A stretch of 64,000 nucleotides of DNA from Neoroseomonas lacus (GTDB taxonomy: Bacteria > Pseudomonadota > Alphaproteobacteria > Acetobacterales > Acetobacteraceae). The stretch covers positions 1-64,000 of the forward strand of contig NZ_BMKW01000016.1 in assembly GCF_014644535.1 (NCBI RefSeq), read 5' to 3'. Shown in pieces: positions 8,985 to 17,112 of this stretch. A program made the position numbers and the translations under genes. Within the stretch, counting starts at the first letter, position 1. Each line of letters begins with the position of its first letter. The notes under the pieces are model-generated. The model was not told the DNA's origin and searched no databases. It saw nothing but the letters and a program-made list of their open reading frames with translations.

Positions 8985-9045
8985 CCCCATTCCGTCAGCG
9001 TCAAGATGACGGGGCAGGCCGCGGGCGACCGGGTCGCACCGGCGA

Positions 9046-10401
9046 TCAGGCGACAGCGGCGCAGCGCAGGCCGGAGGCGCCGGCCTCGGCCCGGGCGGTC
9101 AGCTCCCGCCAGGCCGATTCATGGCCGGCATCCGTGATGAATCTGCGCGGCAGGCCGCGCCGGCGCCAGGACGCTTCCCAGGCTTCGGCCTCCGCCCAGC
9201 AGGCGGCGGCGGCCTCCGCGCGCTGACCGGGGCTGGCCTCCGCCATGTGGCGGATGAACCGCGTCTCCAGCGCGTCGCGCTCGGGGGCCAGTGCGGCGAG
9301 AATTCCGCCGAAATCGCCGAGCACCGCGCCACGATGCAGCGCTTCGTGCTGCCACCAGCGTGTGGTGGCATCCCAGCGGTCGGCCGGCCGCGGGCCCTGC
9401 GGCGGCAGCCCCGCCTCCATCAGCACCGGCTTGAAGATCGACAGGCAGGGTGCTGCGGTGCCGGTGACCCAGTGCAGCACCCGCCCATCGGCGTGCAGTT
9501 CCGAGACCATCGAGGCGGTGCTCTGCCCGCGCCGGTCGTGGCCGGCGGCGTGCATGCAGATGGTCCGCCCGGTCGCGCGGGCCGGATGCCAGGTGTCGTC
9601 ATCCTCGGCGGCCGCGCCATGGTCGCGCAGCATAGCCATCATCGAGGCCGGCGTGAGGGCGCCGTCCTGGCGTGCCAGCAATTCGGCGGCGCGGGTGCAG
9701 CGGGCGCGGCCCTGGCTCTGCGCGTCGCGCTCCAGGTCGAGATGGGCTGCGGCGAAGTCGAAATCCGCCGCGCCTTCGCAGAAGCCGCGCGCCTTGGCAT
9801 CGGCGATCAGGCCCGGGCTGGCGCGCCAGATGGCACCGCGCCCAATCGACAGCGCGTTGGAGATGGCACGGCTGCGCGTGACGCGCTCAGCCACCCAGAA
9901 GCGGCCGACGGTCTCCAGCACGAAGGCTTCGCGCGCATCGGCGACGAGGTAGGCGTTGTCGTAGAAATGCTCGTTGAGATGACCGCAATCGCCGCCCTGG
10001 CCGTGGCGTTCCAGCAGGTCGATGATGACGCCGACCGCGGCCTCGGCGGTCGTGGCGCGTTCCAGCGCGAGGCGCACCAGATCCATGCCGACCAGCGCCG
10101 GTTCGTGGGCCGGCGGCAGCAGGCGGGAGAACACCGCCTCATTGCCGGCCACTACGCCGGCGGCATTGGCGCCGATCTCCGCACCCCAGCACCAGAAGGG
10201 GCGGCTCAGCAGCACGGCCTGGGTTTCGGCGGATTGCGGGATGTCGATGTAGCTACAACGGACTAGGCTGCCTGGCGCATGCCGCGCGGCCGGGCGCTGT
10301 TCGAGGAACTGCGCTTCGTTCCTTTCGCGATCGCTGTTCTTGGCGAAAAGCACCGCGCCCGTGGCAGTAGCGGAAGGCAGGGCCACCATGGTGTCGCACA
10401 T
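9046..10401 (-). CDS. C69 family peptidase-like protein (secernin type)
   Basis: The 451-residue protein starts MCDTMVALPSATATG and continues with LFAKNSDRERNEAQ, the N-terminal signature of secernins and other peptidase C69 (N-terminal nucleophile) proteins. Removal of Met1 would expose Cys2 as the catalytic nucleophile. Other family elements are GANAAGVVAGNEAVFSR and the central LVADAREAFVLET. Members hydrolyse dipeptides, but the activity of the secernin subgroup is poorly known, so substrate is not claimed. It is divergent from a peptide-type ABC binding protein gene (10535), which may mean joint work in peptide or amide use. There is no signal peptide, so it is cytosolic. Confidence 0.88.
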   Translation of the reverse strand: MCDTMVALPSATATGAVLFAKNSDRERNEAQFLEQRPAARHAPGSLVRCSYIDIPQSAETQAVLLSRPFWCWGAEIGANAAGVVAGNEAVFSRLLPPAHEPALVGMDLVRLALERATTAEAAVGVIIDLLERHGQGGDCGHLNEHFYDNAYLVADAREAFVLETVGRFWVAERVTRSRAISNALSIGRGAIWRASPGLIADAKARGFCEGAADFDFAAAHLDLERDAQSQGRARCTRAAELLARQDGALTPASMMAMLRDHGAAAEDDDTWHPARATGRTICMHAAGHDRRGQSTASMVSELHADGRVLHWVTGTAAPCLSIFKPVLMEAGLPPQGPRPADRWDATTRWWQHEALHRGAVLGDFGGILAALAPERDALETRFIRHMAEASPGQRAEAAAACWAEAEAWEASWRRRGLPRRFITDAGHESAWRELTARAEAGASGLRCAAVA

Positions 10402-10534
10402 CGGTTGCGGTCTCCAGGCCGGGGTGGATAGGCTTCGCGCACGCAGGCGGAACAGCGGCCCACGGCGTCACTGGTGGCACATAGCCGCCCCCGATCCGCC
10501 ATGCCATGCTGCGAATCACCATCGGAGGTATAGA

Positions 10535-12133
10535 ATGATCGCACGTCGTTACGGCAAGCCGTTCGCGCTTGGCCGGTTTCTTGGCTCTCTTGCTGTTGCT
10601 GCCCTCGCCCTGCCGCTGTTGACGACGCCCACCCGTCGCGCCGAGGCGGCGCCGCTGGTCGCCGTGCTGGAAGCCGAGGTCGCGACGCTCGATCCGCATT
10701 TCAGCACCGCCTACATCACGCGCGCCTTCGGCTACACCGTGTTCGACACGCTGTTCGGCCTGACCGCCACTGGCGAGATCCGCCCGCAGATGGTGCAGGA
10801 CACCGTCATCTCCGAAGACCGCCTGACCTACACCTTCACCCTGCGCGAGGGGCTGACCTGGCATGACGGCACGCCGGTGACGGCGGCCGATTGCGTCGCG
10901 TCGCTGCGCCGCTGGATGCCGAAGGCCGGCATGGGGCGGCTGCTCGCCGGCGCCACCGAATCCCTCGAAGCCGTCGATGCGCGGACCTTCCGGCTGACGC
11001 TCAAGCAGCCCTTCGGCCTGGTGTTGCAGGCGCTCGGCCAGCCCAATACGCCGGTGCCCTTCATGATGCCGGAGCGGTTGGTTCGCGCCGCGGGCGATGG
11101 GCGCATCAGCGAGATCATTGGCTCCGGCCCCTTCGTGTTCCGGCAGGACCTGTATCGCCCCGGCGACCGCATCATCCTCGACCGCAACGACCGCTATGTG
11201 CCGCGCGCCGAGCCGGCGGATTTCCTCGCCGGCGGCAAGCGCGTGAATATCGAGCGGCTGGAACTGCGGACCATGCCGGATGGCGCGACCGCGGCCTCCG
11301 CACTGCAGCAGGGCGAGATCGACTACATCCAGAGCCCGTCCTTCGACCTGCTGCCCGTGCTGGAGCGCAACCGGCGCCTATCGGTCGGCGGGCCTGGCGG
11401 GATGAACAGCTACCAGGGCTATTTTCGGCTGAACCATGCCGCGCCGCCGTTCAACGACCCCGAAATCCGCCAGGTGCTGTGGCGGCTGTTCGATCAATCC
11501 ACGGTGCTGACGGCGCTCGGGCTGCCGGAACGGCTGACCCAGCCGGGTTGCCTGTCCTGGTTCATGTGCGGCACGCCGCTGGAGAACACCGCCGGGGCCG
11601 ATATCGCGCGCAACCCGTCGGTCGCCGCGGCGCGCGAGGCGTTGCGCCGGACCCGCTACAATGGCGAGAAGGTGGTCGTCCTCCAGGCAACCGACATCGA
11701 GACGCTGCGCGTCTCCTCCGCCGTCGCGGCGGACATGCTAACGCAGGCCGGCTTCAACGTGGAGCTCCAGGCGATGGACTGGGGCACGCTGCTGAACCGC
11801 CGCGGCCGGCGCGAGGGGTGGAGCCTGTTCGGCGTCACCGCCTCGGGCTTCGACCTCTCGGCGCCGCCCACGCATTTCTACCTGTCGGGCAATTGCGTGG
11901 ATTACGCGGGCTGGAGCTGCGACGAACGGCTGAAGCCGCTGTTCGCCGCCTTCCCGATGGCGCAGAGCCTGGAGGAACGGCAGCGCATTGCGGGTGAGAT
12001 CTCGGCGATCGCCTTCGAGAACGTGCCGGCAGTGATGTGGGGGCAGTTCGTGACGCCAGCCGCCTGGCGGAACAACCTGCGCAACCTGATCCCGTCGAGC
12101 ATTCCGCTGTTCTGGAGCGTCGAGAAGTCCTGA
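10535..12133 (+). CDS. ABC transporter substrate-binding protein, family 5 (peptide/nickel/opine type)
   Basis: Exported binding protein of the DppA/OppA superfamily, 532 residues. The signal sequence after MIARRYGKPFALGRFLG is hydrophobic and probably cleaved after RRAEA. Mature-domain marks are VATLDPHFSTAY, DTLFGLTATGEIRPQMV, LTYTFTLREGLTWHDGTPVTAADC, and near the end TPAAWRNNLRNL with a final FWSVEKS. An RBS GGAGG lies 6 bp upstream of the ATG at 10535, which fixes the start. No permease or ATPase adjoins it. The Dpp-type permeases at 33816-35772 are a possible but unproven partner. It is divergent from the C69 peptidase gene and followed by a complete double-hairpin repeat. Confidence 0.93.
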   Translation: MIARRYGKPFALGRFLGSLAVAALALPLLTTPTRRAEAAPLVAVLEAEVATLDPHFSTAYITRAFGYTVFDTLFGLTATGEIRPQMVQDTVISEDRLTYTFTLREGLTWHDGTPVTAADCVASLRRWMPKAGMGRLLAGATESLEAVDARTFRLTLKQPFGLVLQALGQPNTPVPFMMPERLVRAAGDGRISEIIGSGPFVFRQDLYRPGDRIILDRNDRYVPRAEPADFLAGGKRVNIERLELRTMPDGATAASALQQGEIDYIQSPSFDLLPVLERNRRLSVGGPGGMNSYQGYFRLNHAAPPFNDPEIRQVLWRLFDQSTVLTALGLPERLTQPGCLSWFMCGTPLENTAGADIARNPSVAAAREALRRTRYNGEKVVVLQATDIETLRVSSAVAADMLTQAGFNVELQAMDWGTLLNRRGRREGWSLFGVTASGFDLSAPPTHFYLSGNCVDYAGWSCDERLKPLFAAFPMAQSLEERQRIAGEISAIAFENVPAVMWGQFVTPAAWRNNLRNLIPSSIPLFWSVEKS

Positions 12134-12153
12134 GCGAGGGCGGTGGTGGGGGA

Positions 12154-12424
12154 GTTGGAGAGGGGCTCTGCCCCTCTCCAAACCTCACCTCGCCAAAGGC
12201 CTAAGGGCCTCTGGACGCCATTTTTTGGCGCCGGGCATCAGGGGCGGATCGAAGTGGGGAAGTCCCGTCGCGCCCACGACCCGGGAGGATTCCTGGCGCC
12301 GGGCAATGAGGACGTTCTGCTCTGGTGAAAGCCGTTCCCGCCCAACACCAAGTATTGGTTTCCAAAGGCCTCGGGCCTTTGGTGGGGTGAGGTCCGGAGA
12401 GGGGCGACGCCCCTCTCCGGTTCC
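12154..12424. repeat. Complete double-hairpin inverted-repeat element (about 270 bp)
   Basis: Fills most of the 305 bp gap between the binding-protein gene and ribF. Left end: GGAGAGGGGC-tct-GCCCCTCTCC (12157-12179), linker, then CCAAAGGCC/GGCCTCTGG. Right end in mirror order: CCAAAGGCC-tcg-GGCCTTTGG (12363-12383), linker, then GGAGAGGGGC-gac-GCCCCTCTCC (12396-12418). The two ends are inverted repeats of about 75 bp, and the 120 bp middle has no ORF. Because it lies between convergent genes it could terminate both transcripts. Confidence 0.88.
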
Positions 12425-12438
12425 ACATCCGCCGCAAC

Positions 12439-13356
12439 TCAACCGAGCGCGGCCTTCGCATCCTCGACATCCTGCGCGATGGCGACCTTCAGTTCCTCGA
12501 GCCCGGCGAATTTCGCGTCGGGCCGCAGGAAGCGCACCAGCCGCACGCCGATTTCCTGGCCATAGAGATCGCCGGCGAAATCGAAGATGTAGGTTTCCAG
12601 CCGCGTCTGCGGGTCGCCGCCCAGCGTCGGGCGGCGGCCGACATTGGCGACGCCCTTCGCCTCGGTGCCGTCCGGCAGGGCGACGGTGACGGCATAGACG
12701 CCGCGCGCCGGTTCCAGGTGCCGACCCAGCCACATATTCGCCGTCGGCCAGCCGAGCACGCGGCCGAGCTTGTCGCCATGCACGACCGGGCCGCAGATCT
12801 CCCACGGCCGGCCGAGCTTCTCGGCGGCGCGTTCGGGGTAGCCATCCTGCAACAGGCGGCGGATGCGGGTGGAAGAGATTGCCTCCCCGTCATGCAGCAA
12901 GGGTGGCACGACCGACAGGCCCATGCCGCGCTTCTCGGCCTCCTGCGCCAGGAAGGCGACGTCGCCGCCACGGCGGTGGCCGAAGGCGAAATCCGGACCG
13001 CAGGCCAGGTGCTTCGCACCCAGGCCCCGGTGCAGCACCTCCTCGACAAAGGCTTCCGCGGTCATGGCGGCGAACGCGTCGTCGAAGGGCAGGGCGAAGA
13101 CGAAGCTCGCCCCGGCGGCGGCGAGCGCGGTGGCCTTGGCCGGCAGCAGCGTCAGCCGGAAGGGCGGGTCGTCGGGGCGGAAATGCTCGCGCGGATGGGG
13201 CTCGAAGGTCAGCGCGGCCAGCTTCAGGTCGGGCCGCGCCGCATGTGCCGCCCGCAGCACCGCCGCATGGCCCAGATGCACGCCATCCATGTTGCCCAGG
13301 GCGATGGTCGCGCCGCGGGCAGCCTCCGGCACCTGGTGCCAGCCTTCGATGATCAT
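12439..13356 (-). CDS. ribF: Bifunctional riboflavin kinase / FAD synthetase
   Basis: Makes FMN from riboflavin and ATP, then FAD from FMN and ATP. The 305-residue length fits bacterial RibF. The N-terminal nucleotidyltransferase domain shows IALGNMDGVHLGHAAVLR (residues 18-35), FEPHPREHF and ISSTRIRRLL. The C-terminal flavokinase domain shows GRVLGWPTANM near 200, GVYAVTV, GVANVGRRPT and the acidic LETYIFDF. It is the last gene of a minus-strand run with the LOG gene (11 bp gap) and a MaoC gene. No FMN riboswitch is visible. Confidence 0.96.
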   Translation of the reverse strand: MIIEGWHQVPEAARGATIALGNMDGVHLGHAAVLRAAHAARPDLKLAALTFEPHPREHFRPDDPPFRLTLLPAKATALAAAGASFVFALPFDDAFAAMTAEAFVEEVLHRGLGAKHLACGPDFAFGHRRGGDVAFLAQEAEKRGMGLSVVPPLLHDGEAISSTRIRRLLQDGYPERAAEKLGRPWEICGPVVHGDKLGRVLGWPTANMWLGRHLEPARGVYAVTVALPDGTEAKGVANVGRRPTLGGDPQTRLETYIFDFAGDLYGQEIGVRLVRFLRPDAKFAGLEELKVAIAQDVEDAKAALG

Positions 13357-13367
13357 CGGCGCGGCTC

Positions 13368-13949
13368 TCAGGTTTCGCCCGGCAGCAGCCAGCGGGGCAC
13401 GTCGGGTGGGGTGAAGCCGTCCAGCGCGTCGAGCGCGGCCTCGGGGTCGGGGGCGATCATTGCCATCGGGCGCATTTCGGGGCGCAGCAGGCCTTCGGCG
13501 AGCATGTGGTCGAACATCGCCATCTGCCTGCCCCAGAAGCCCAGCGTGTCGATGAAGACCACCGGCTTGCGGTGGATGCCGAGCTGCAGCCAGGTCAGCG
13601 CCTCGACCACTTCCTCAAGCGTGCCGAAGCCACCAGGCAGCACGAGGAAGCCGTCGGACATCTCGGCCATCATCGCCTTGCGTTCATGCATGGAGGCGAC
13701 GATGCGCAGGTCGGTGAGGTCGCCGTTGCCGGCCTCGCGCATCACCAGGCCGTGGGGGATGATGCCGGTGACCGGGGCGCCGGCGGCGAGTGCCGCCCTC
13801 GAGACGATGCCCATCAGTCCGACCGCCCCGCCGCCGAACACCAGGCCCATGCCGCGCGCGGCGATGGCGCGACCGAGCGCTTCGGCATCGCGCGCATAAT
13901 CCGGCCGCGCGCCGGCCGCCGAGCCGCAGAACACACAGACACGACGCAT
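13368..13949 (-). CDS. LOG family protein (probable nucleotide 5'-monophosphate phosphoribohydrolase)
   Basis: The 193-residue protein has the TIGR00730/LOG fold signatures: MRRVCVFCGSAAGARPDY at the start, GLVFGGGAVGLMG, MHERKAMM, and the defining PGGFGTLEEVVEALTW. LOG proteins cleave nucleoside 5'-monophosphates, including cytokinin ribotides, to base and ribose-5-phosphate, so cytokinin activation is possible but not demonstrated. It sits 3 bp after the MaoC gene and 11 bp before ribF, so the three are probably cotranscribed. The start follows the family's conserved N-terminus. Confidence 0.93.
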   Translation of the reverse strand: MRRVCVFCGSAAGARPDYARDAEALGRAIAARGMGLVFGGGAVGLMGIVSRAALAAGAPVTGIIPHGLVMREAGNGDLTDLRIVASMHERKAMMAEMSDGFLVLPGGFGTLEEVVEALTWLQLGIHRKPVVFIDTLGFWGRQMAMFDHMLAEGLLRPEMRPMAMIAPDPEAALDALDGFTPPDVPRWLLPGET

Positions 13950-13952
13950 GGC

Positions 13953-14396
13953 CTACTCCGCCGCCTTGATGAGGTTGGCGCGCGAGGGGACGGAGACGAA
14001 GGCCTCGCCCTCGAGCACCGCTTCGCCCTTCACGGTGCAGACGGTGCGCAGCGTGGCGCGGTGCTTTTCGGGGTGCAGTGCCATGACCTCGACGGTGGCG
14101 GTGACGGTTTCCCCGATCTTGACCGGGGCGCGGAATTTCAGGGATTGCGAGAGGTAGATGGTGCCCGGGCCGGGCAGCTGGGTACCCAACACCTTGGTGA
14201 TCAGCCCCGCCGCGAGCATGCCGTGGGCGATGCGTTCCTTGAAGATGGAGGTCGCAGCGTATTCGGCGTCGAGATGCATCGGGTTTGTGTCGCCCGTCAC
14301 CGCGGCAAACAGGACGATGTCCGCCTCCGTGACGGTCTTGGAGAATTTCGCGGTGAGACCGACCGTCAGGTCCTCGAAGGCATAGAATTCCGGCAT
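13953..14396 (-). CDS. MaoC-like (R)-specific enoyl-CoA hydratase
   Basis: A single hot-dog-fold domain of 147 residues. The hydratase 2 motif AVTGDTNPMHLD (about 32-43) supplies the catalytic Asp and His, followed by RIAHGMLAAGLI. PhaJ-like proteins of this size hydrate trans-2-enoyl-CoA to (R)-3-hydroxyacyl-CoA, linking beta-oxidation to polyhydroxyalkanoate precursors. The true acyl chain is unknown. It is first in a minus-strand run with the LOG and ribF genes (3 and 11 bp gaps). The gap to the divergent M20 gene (14397-14512) contains a small GGGAGG/CCTCCC stem. Confidence 0.92.
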   Translation of the reverse strand: MPEFYAFEDLTVGLTAKFSKTVTEADIVLFAAVTGDTNPMHLDAEYAATSIFKERIAHGMLAAGLITKVLGTQLPGPGTIYLSQSLKFRAPVKIGETVTATVEVMALHPEKHRATLRTVCTVKGEAVLEGEAFVSVPSRANLIKAAE

Positions 14397-14512
14397 GGGA
14401 GGCGGGGTCCCCGTTGTGCGCTGCGGGAGGGTCGGTAGCCTCCCCGCCCGGGATGGACAAGGGAAAACCCCCCTGCCAGAAGCCGGGCCTTGCCCGCTGA
14501 AGGACCTTCGCC

Positions 14513-15643
14513 ATGCCGCAGACCGAGATCGGTTCCTCCGAACGCCTGCTCGAGGAGCTCAAGGGCTGGGTGCTGCATGAGACGCCGACGACCGACGCGG
14601 TGGCGGTGAACGGGCTGATCGGCAAGGCCGAGGCCGAGCTGCGCGCGGTTGGCGCGGCGATCGAGCGCATTCCGGGCTATGACGGCTATGGCGACACGCT
14701 GGTCGCCCGCACGCCGGGCGAGGGCGCGCCGGTGGTGGTCGCAGGGCATCTCGATACCGTGTGGGACCATGGCACGCTGTCCAACTCGATGCCCTGGAAG
14801 GTCGAGGGGCCAAAGGCGCATGGGCCGGGGATCTACGACATGAAGGCCGGGTCGTTCTTCGCCTTCCATTCGGTGCGCGAGATCCTGCGCCAGAAGGTGA
14901 AGACCAAGCGGCCGCTGGTGCTGCTGCTGACGCCGGATGAGGAGGTCGGCAGCCCGACCTCACGCGCGCCGATCGAGCGTTGCGCGACCGGGGCGCGGGC
15001 GGTGCTGATCCCCGAACCCGCCGGCGGGCCGAACGGCGCCTGTGTGACCGCGCGCAAGGGCGTCGGGCGGTTCGTGATGAAGGTGCATGGCGTCTCGGCC
15101 CATGCCGGCGGCAATTGGCAGGATGGGCGGTCGGCCGTGGTCGCGCTGGCGCGCAAGATCCTGGAGGTGCATGCGCTGACCAACCTTGCCGGTGGCACCA
15201 CCACCAATGTTGCGCCGATCTGGGGCGGCACGCGGCCGAATGTCGTGCCGCCCGAGGCTGGTTGCGAGATCGATTGCCGTGTCACGTCGGTCCCTGAGGG
15301 TGAGCGGATCGAGCGGCTGATCCTCGGCATGGCGGGCGAGGCCGATGGCATCCGCATCGAGGTGACGGGTGGGATGAACCGGCCACCGATGGTGGAGACG
15401 CCGGAGATCACCGCGCTGTACGAGATGGCGCGCGGCTTCGCGGCGACGCATGGCTACGATTTGCCGAAGCAGCATCGCGGCGGTGGGTCGGACGGCAATT
15501 TCACCGCGGCGATCGGCGTGCCGACGCTCGATGGGCTGGGTTGCACGGGGGCCGGCGCCCATGCGCCCTTCGAGCACATCCTGTGGCAGGACATGGCGGC
15601 GCGGTGCGCGACGCTGTGTGCGCTGCTGGAGAACATCGACTGA
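14513..15643 (+). CDS. M20 family metallopeptidase (carboxypeptidase G2/ArgE-DapE type)
   Basis: Zinc-dependent amidohydrolase of 376 residues. The first metal motif is VVAGHLDTVWDHG (about 72-84) and the second GIYDMKAGSFF. The catalytic Glu pair is in LTPDEEVGSP near 143, and the lid domain has the dimer-interface stretch GVSAHAGGNWQDGRSAV. Near the C-terminus are GGGSDGNFTAAIGVPTLDGLG and the final metal His in GAGAHAPFEH. It most resembles glutamate carboxypeptidase-like members that release a terminal amino acid from a folyl- or acyl-amino acid; the substrate is not determined. There is no signal peptide. A complete double-hairpin repeat follows. Confidence 0.93.
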   Translation: MPQTEIGSSERLLEELKGWVLHETPTTDAVAVNGLIGKAEAELRAVGAAIERIPGYDGYGDTLVARTPGEGAPVVVAGHLDTVWDHGTLSNSMPWKVEGPKAHGPGIYDMKAGSFFAFHSVREILRQKVKTKRPLVLLLTPDEEVGSPTSRAPIERCATGARAVLIPEPAGGPNGACVTARKGVGRFVMKVHGVSAHAGGNWQDGRSAVVALARKILEVHALTNLAGGTTTNVAPIWGGTRPNVVPPEAGCEIDCRVTSVPEGERIERLILGMAGEADGIRIEVTGGMNRPPMVETPEITALYEMARGFAATHGYDLPKQHRGGGSDGNFTAAIGVPTLDGLGCTGAGAHAPFEHILWQDMAARCATLCALLENID

Positions 15644-15677
15644 TACCAACGGCCCCTTTTATTCTGGCCGGTGTGAC

Positions 15678-15903
15678 CGAGAGGGGCGTCGCCCCTCTCG
15701 AACTCTCCCCACCAAAGGCCTAAGGGCCTTTGGAAACCTCGACTTGGTGCCGGGCGCCGCGGGCAGGGAAAACCCTGACGGCCGCCCTCGTGCACAAAGC
15801 GCCTCGCGCCGGTACAGCAAGCCTCCCCCGCCCTGCATCAGAAGATGGCATTCCAAAGTGCCCGGCACTTTGGCGGGGTGGTTTGGAGGGGCGGCGCCCC
15901 TCC
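15678..15903. repeat. Complete double-hairpin inverted-repeat element (about 226 bp)
   Basis: Left: CGAGAGGGGC-gtc-GCCCCTCTCG (15678-15700), linker, CCAAAGGCC-taag-GGCCTTTGG. Right: CCAAAGTGC-ccg-GCACTTTGG (about 15853-15873), linker, GGAGGGGC-ggc-GCCCCTCC. The right inner stem differs from the left at several positions, yet both strands changed together so pairing is kept. It occupies part of the 492 bp between the M20 gene and arsR; 15904-16086 shows nothing else recognisable. Confidence 0.87.
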
Positions 15904-16086
15904 ATTCGTTCCAACCGCAGGTCATCAAATAGAGCCGTTGCTTTGACCTGACGTCCCTCCTCGGCCGCCGAGCAGGAGCATGCCGGCGCCCGCTTCGCGG
16001 CGTCGCGCGGCCTGGCAACACGATGGCGGGCGCGGCACGCCACCGCATCCGTCGTCACCCTGATGTGATCGCACAGCGGTTTTTCA

Positions 16087-16104
16087 TTCAACCAAATGGT
16101 TGAC
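16087..16104. promoter_or_regulatory. Upstream ArsR-type operator
   Basis: TTCAAC-N6-GTTGAC, the same half-sites and 6 bp spacer as the operator 40 bp downstream (centres near 16095.5 and 16135.5). The 40 bp spacing is close to four helical turns, so two repressor dimers could sit on one DNA face. Confidence 0.7.
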
Positions 16105-16122
16105 AGTTCTCGGCGCCGCGCT

Positions 16123-16148
16123 GATATTCAACTACATGGTTGAATATC
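16123..16148. promoter_or_regulatory. Perfect ArsR-type operator overlapping the arsR start codon
   Basis: Ten-base arms GATATTCAAC and GTTGAATATC are exact inverted repeats around a 6 bp spacer that contains the arsR ATG (16136-16138). The position implies autorepression of the arsR-AHSA1 operon. Binding by this particular regulator is inferred from the location. Confidence 0.78.
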
Positions 16149-16504
16149 AAGCGCCCTCCCTGGATGCCGTCTTCCACGCCCTCGGCGACGACACGCGCCG
16201 GCGCATGCTGCGCGACCTCGCCGATGGCGAGCGCACGGTGGGGCAATTGGCCCAGCCCTACGCGATCTCGCTGGCGGCGGCCTCCAAGCACATCAAGGCA
16301 CTGGAACAGGCCGGGCTGATCCGCCGCGAGGTGCGCGGCCGGACCCATCTGTGCCGCCTCGATCCCGGCCCCCTCGCCACCGCGCATCAGTGGCTGGGCT
16401 TCTACGAGCGCTTCTGGACCGAGCGTCTGGATGTCCTCGATCGGCTCCTCCGCAAGGAGGACCAGCGTCAAACCACCACCCCCAAGACAGGAGACGACCG
16501 ATGA
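16136..16504 (+). CDS. ArsR/SmtB family winged-helix repressor
   Basis: A 122-residue protein with one winged-helix domain: FHALGDDTRRRMLRDLADGERTVGQLAQ, then recognition helix ISLAAASKHIKALEQAGLI and a wing with REVRGRTHLCRL. There is no metal-binding CxCxxC in helix 3. It belongs to the non-metal ArsR group that is usually paired with an AHSA1/SRPBCC gene, as here. The ATG at 16136 (MVEYQAPSLDAVF) gives a standard N-terminus; an upstream GTG/ATG extension would run through both operators. The stop overlaps the next start (ATGA), so both proteins are coupled. Two TTCAAC-N6-GTTGA operators suggest autoregulation. Confidence 0.93.
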   Translation: MVEYQAPSLDAVFHALGDDTRRRMLRDLADGERTVGQLAQPYAISLAAASKHIKALEQAGLIRREVRGRTHLCRLDPGPLATAHQWLGFYERFWTERLDVLDRLLRKEDQRQTTTPKTGDDR

Positions 16505-17034
16505 ACGACCTCGCCCCACGCGACGCCTATGGCGTCCTGACCGAGCCGGCCACGCTGACGATCCAGCGCCGGCTGCCCGGCCCGGTCGAACGGGTCTGGG
16601 CCTATCTCACCGAGAGTGACCTGCGCCGGCAGTGGCTGGCGGAAGGCGAGATGGAGTTGAAGCTCGGCGCCAGCTTCGAACTCGTCTGGCACAATGACGC
16701 GCTGACCACCCCGCCCGGCACGCGGCCGGAAGGCTTCGGCACCGAACACCGGATGCGGAGCACCATCACCGCGCTCGATCCGCCCCGCCTTCTGTCGATC
16801 ACCTGGGGCAGCAGCGGCGGCGTCACCTTCGAATTGGAGCCGAGGGGCAGCGACGTGCTGCTGACCGTGACGCATCATCGCCTGCCGGACCGCAACATGA
16901 TGCTGATGGTCGGCGCCGGCTGGCACATGCATCTAGACGTCCTGGTCGCCCGGGCAACCGGCCGCGAGACGGAACCGTTCTGGGATGGCTGGGTCCGCCT
17001 AAAGCAGGAATACGACCGGCGCCTGCCGGCCTGA
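16501..17034 (+). CDS. SRPBCC/AHSA1-like domain protein
   Basis: A 177-residue protein of the Aha1 C-terminal-like (START/Bet v1 superfamily) fold: LTIQRRLPGPVERVWAYLTESDLRRQWLAEGEMELKLG, then GGVTFELEPRGSDVLLTVTHHRLP and a final GWHMHLDVLVARATGRETEPFWDGWVRLKQEY. Such proteins form a deep hydrophobic pocket and accompany ArsR repressors. Their ligands are mostly unknown and no enzymatic residues are claimed. It is translated from an ATG overlapping the arsR stop. The SDR gene begins 78 bp downstream, perhaps in the same transcript. Confidence 0.9.
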   Translation: MNDLAPRDAYGVLTEPATLTIQRRLPGPVERVWAYLTESDLRRQWLAEGEMELKLGASFELVWHNDALTTPPGTRPEGFGTEHRMRSTITALDPPRLLSITWGSSGGVTFELEPRGSDVLLTVTHHRLPDRNMMLMVGAGWHMHLDVLVARATGRETEPFWDGWVRLKQEYDRRLPA

Positions 17035-17112
17035 CGGCGCCGGCATCGCGCCGCCCCTTCGCGTCCACCCCCCGCGCCCCCACATGCCGGGGATTGCAGA
17101 AGGAATGACGCG

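Noticed and set aside
8780-9045. T-box or other riboswitch before ileS
   Set aside because: No specifier loop or T-box sequence; only two simple stems, one of which better fits the end of the convergent-side gene.
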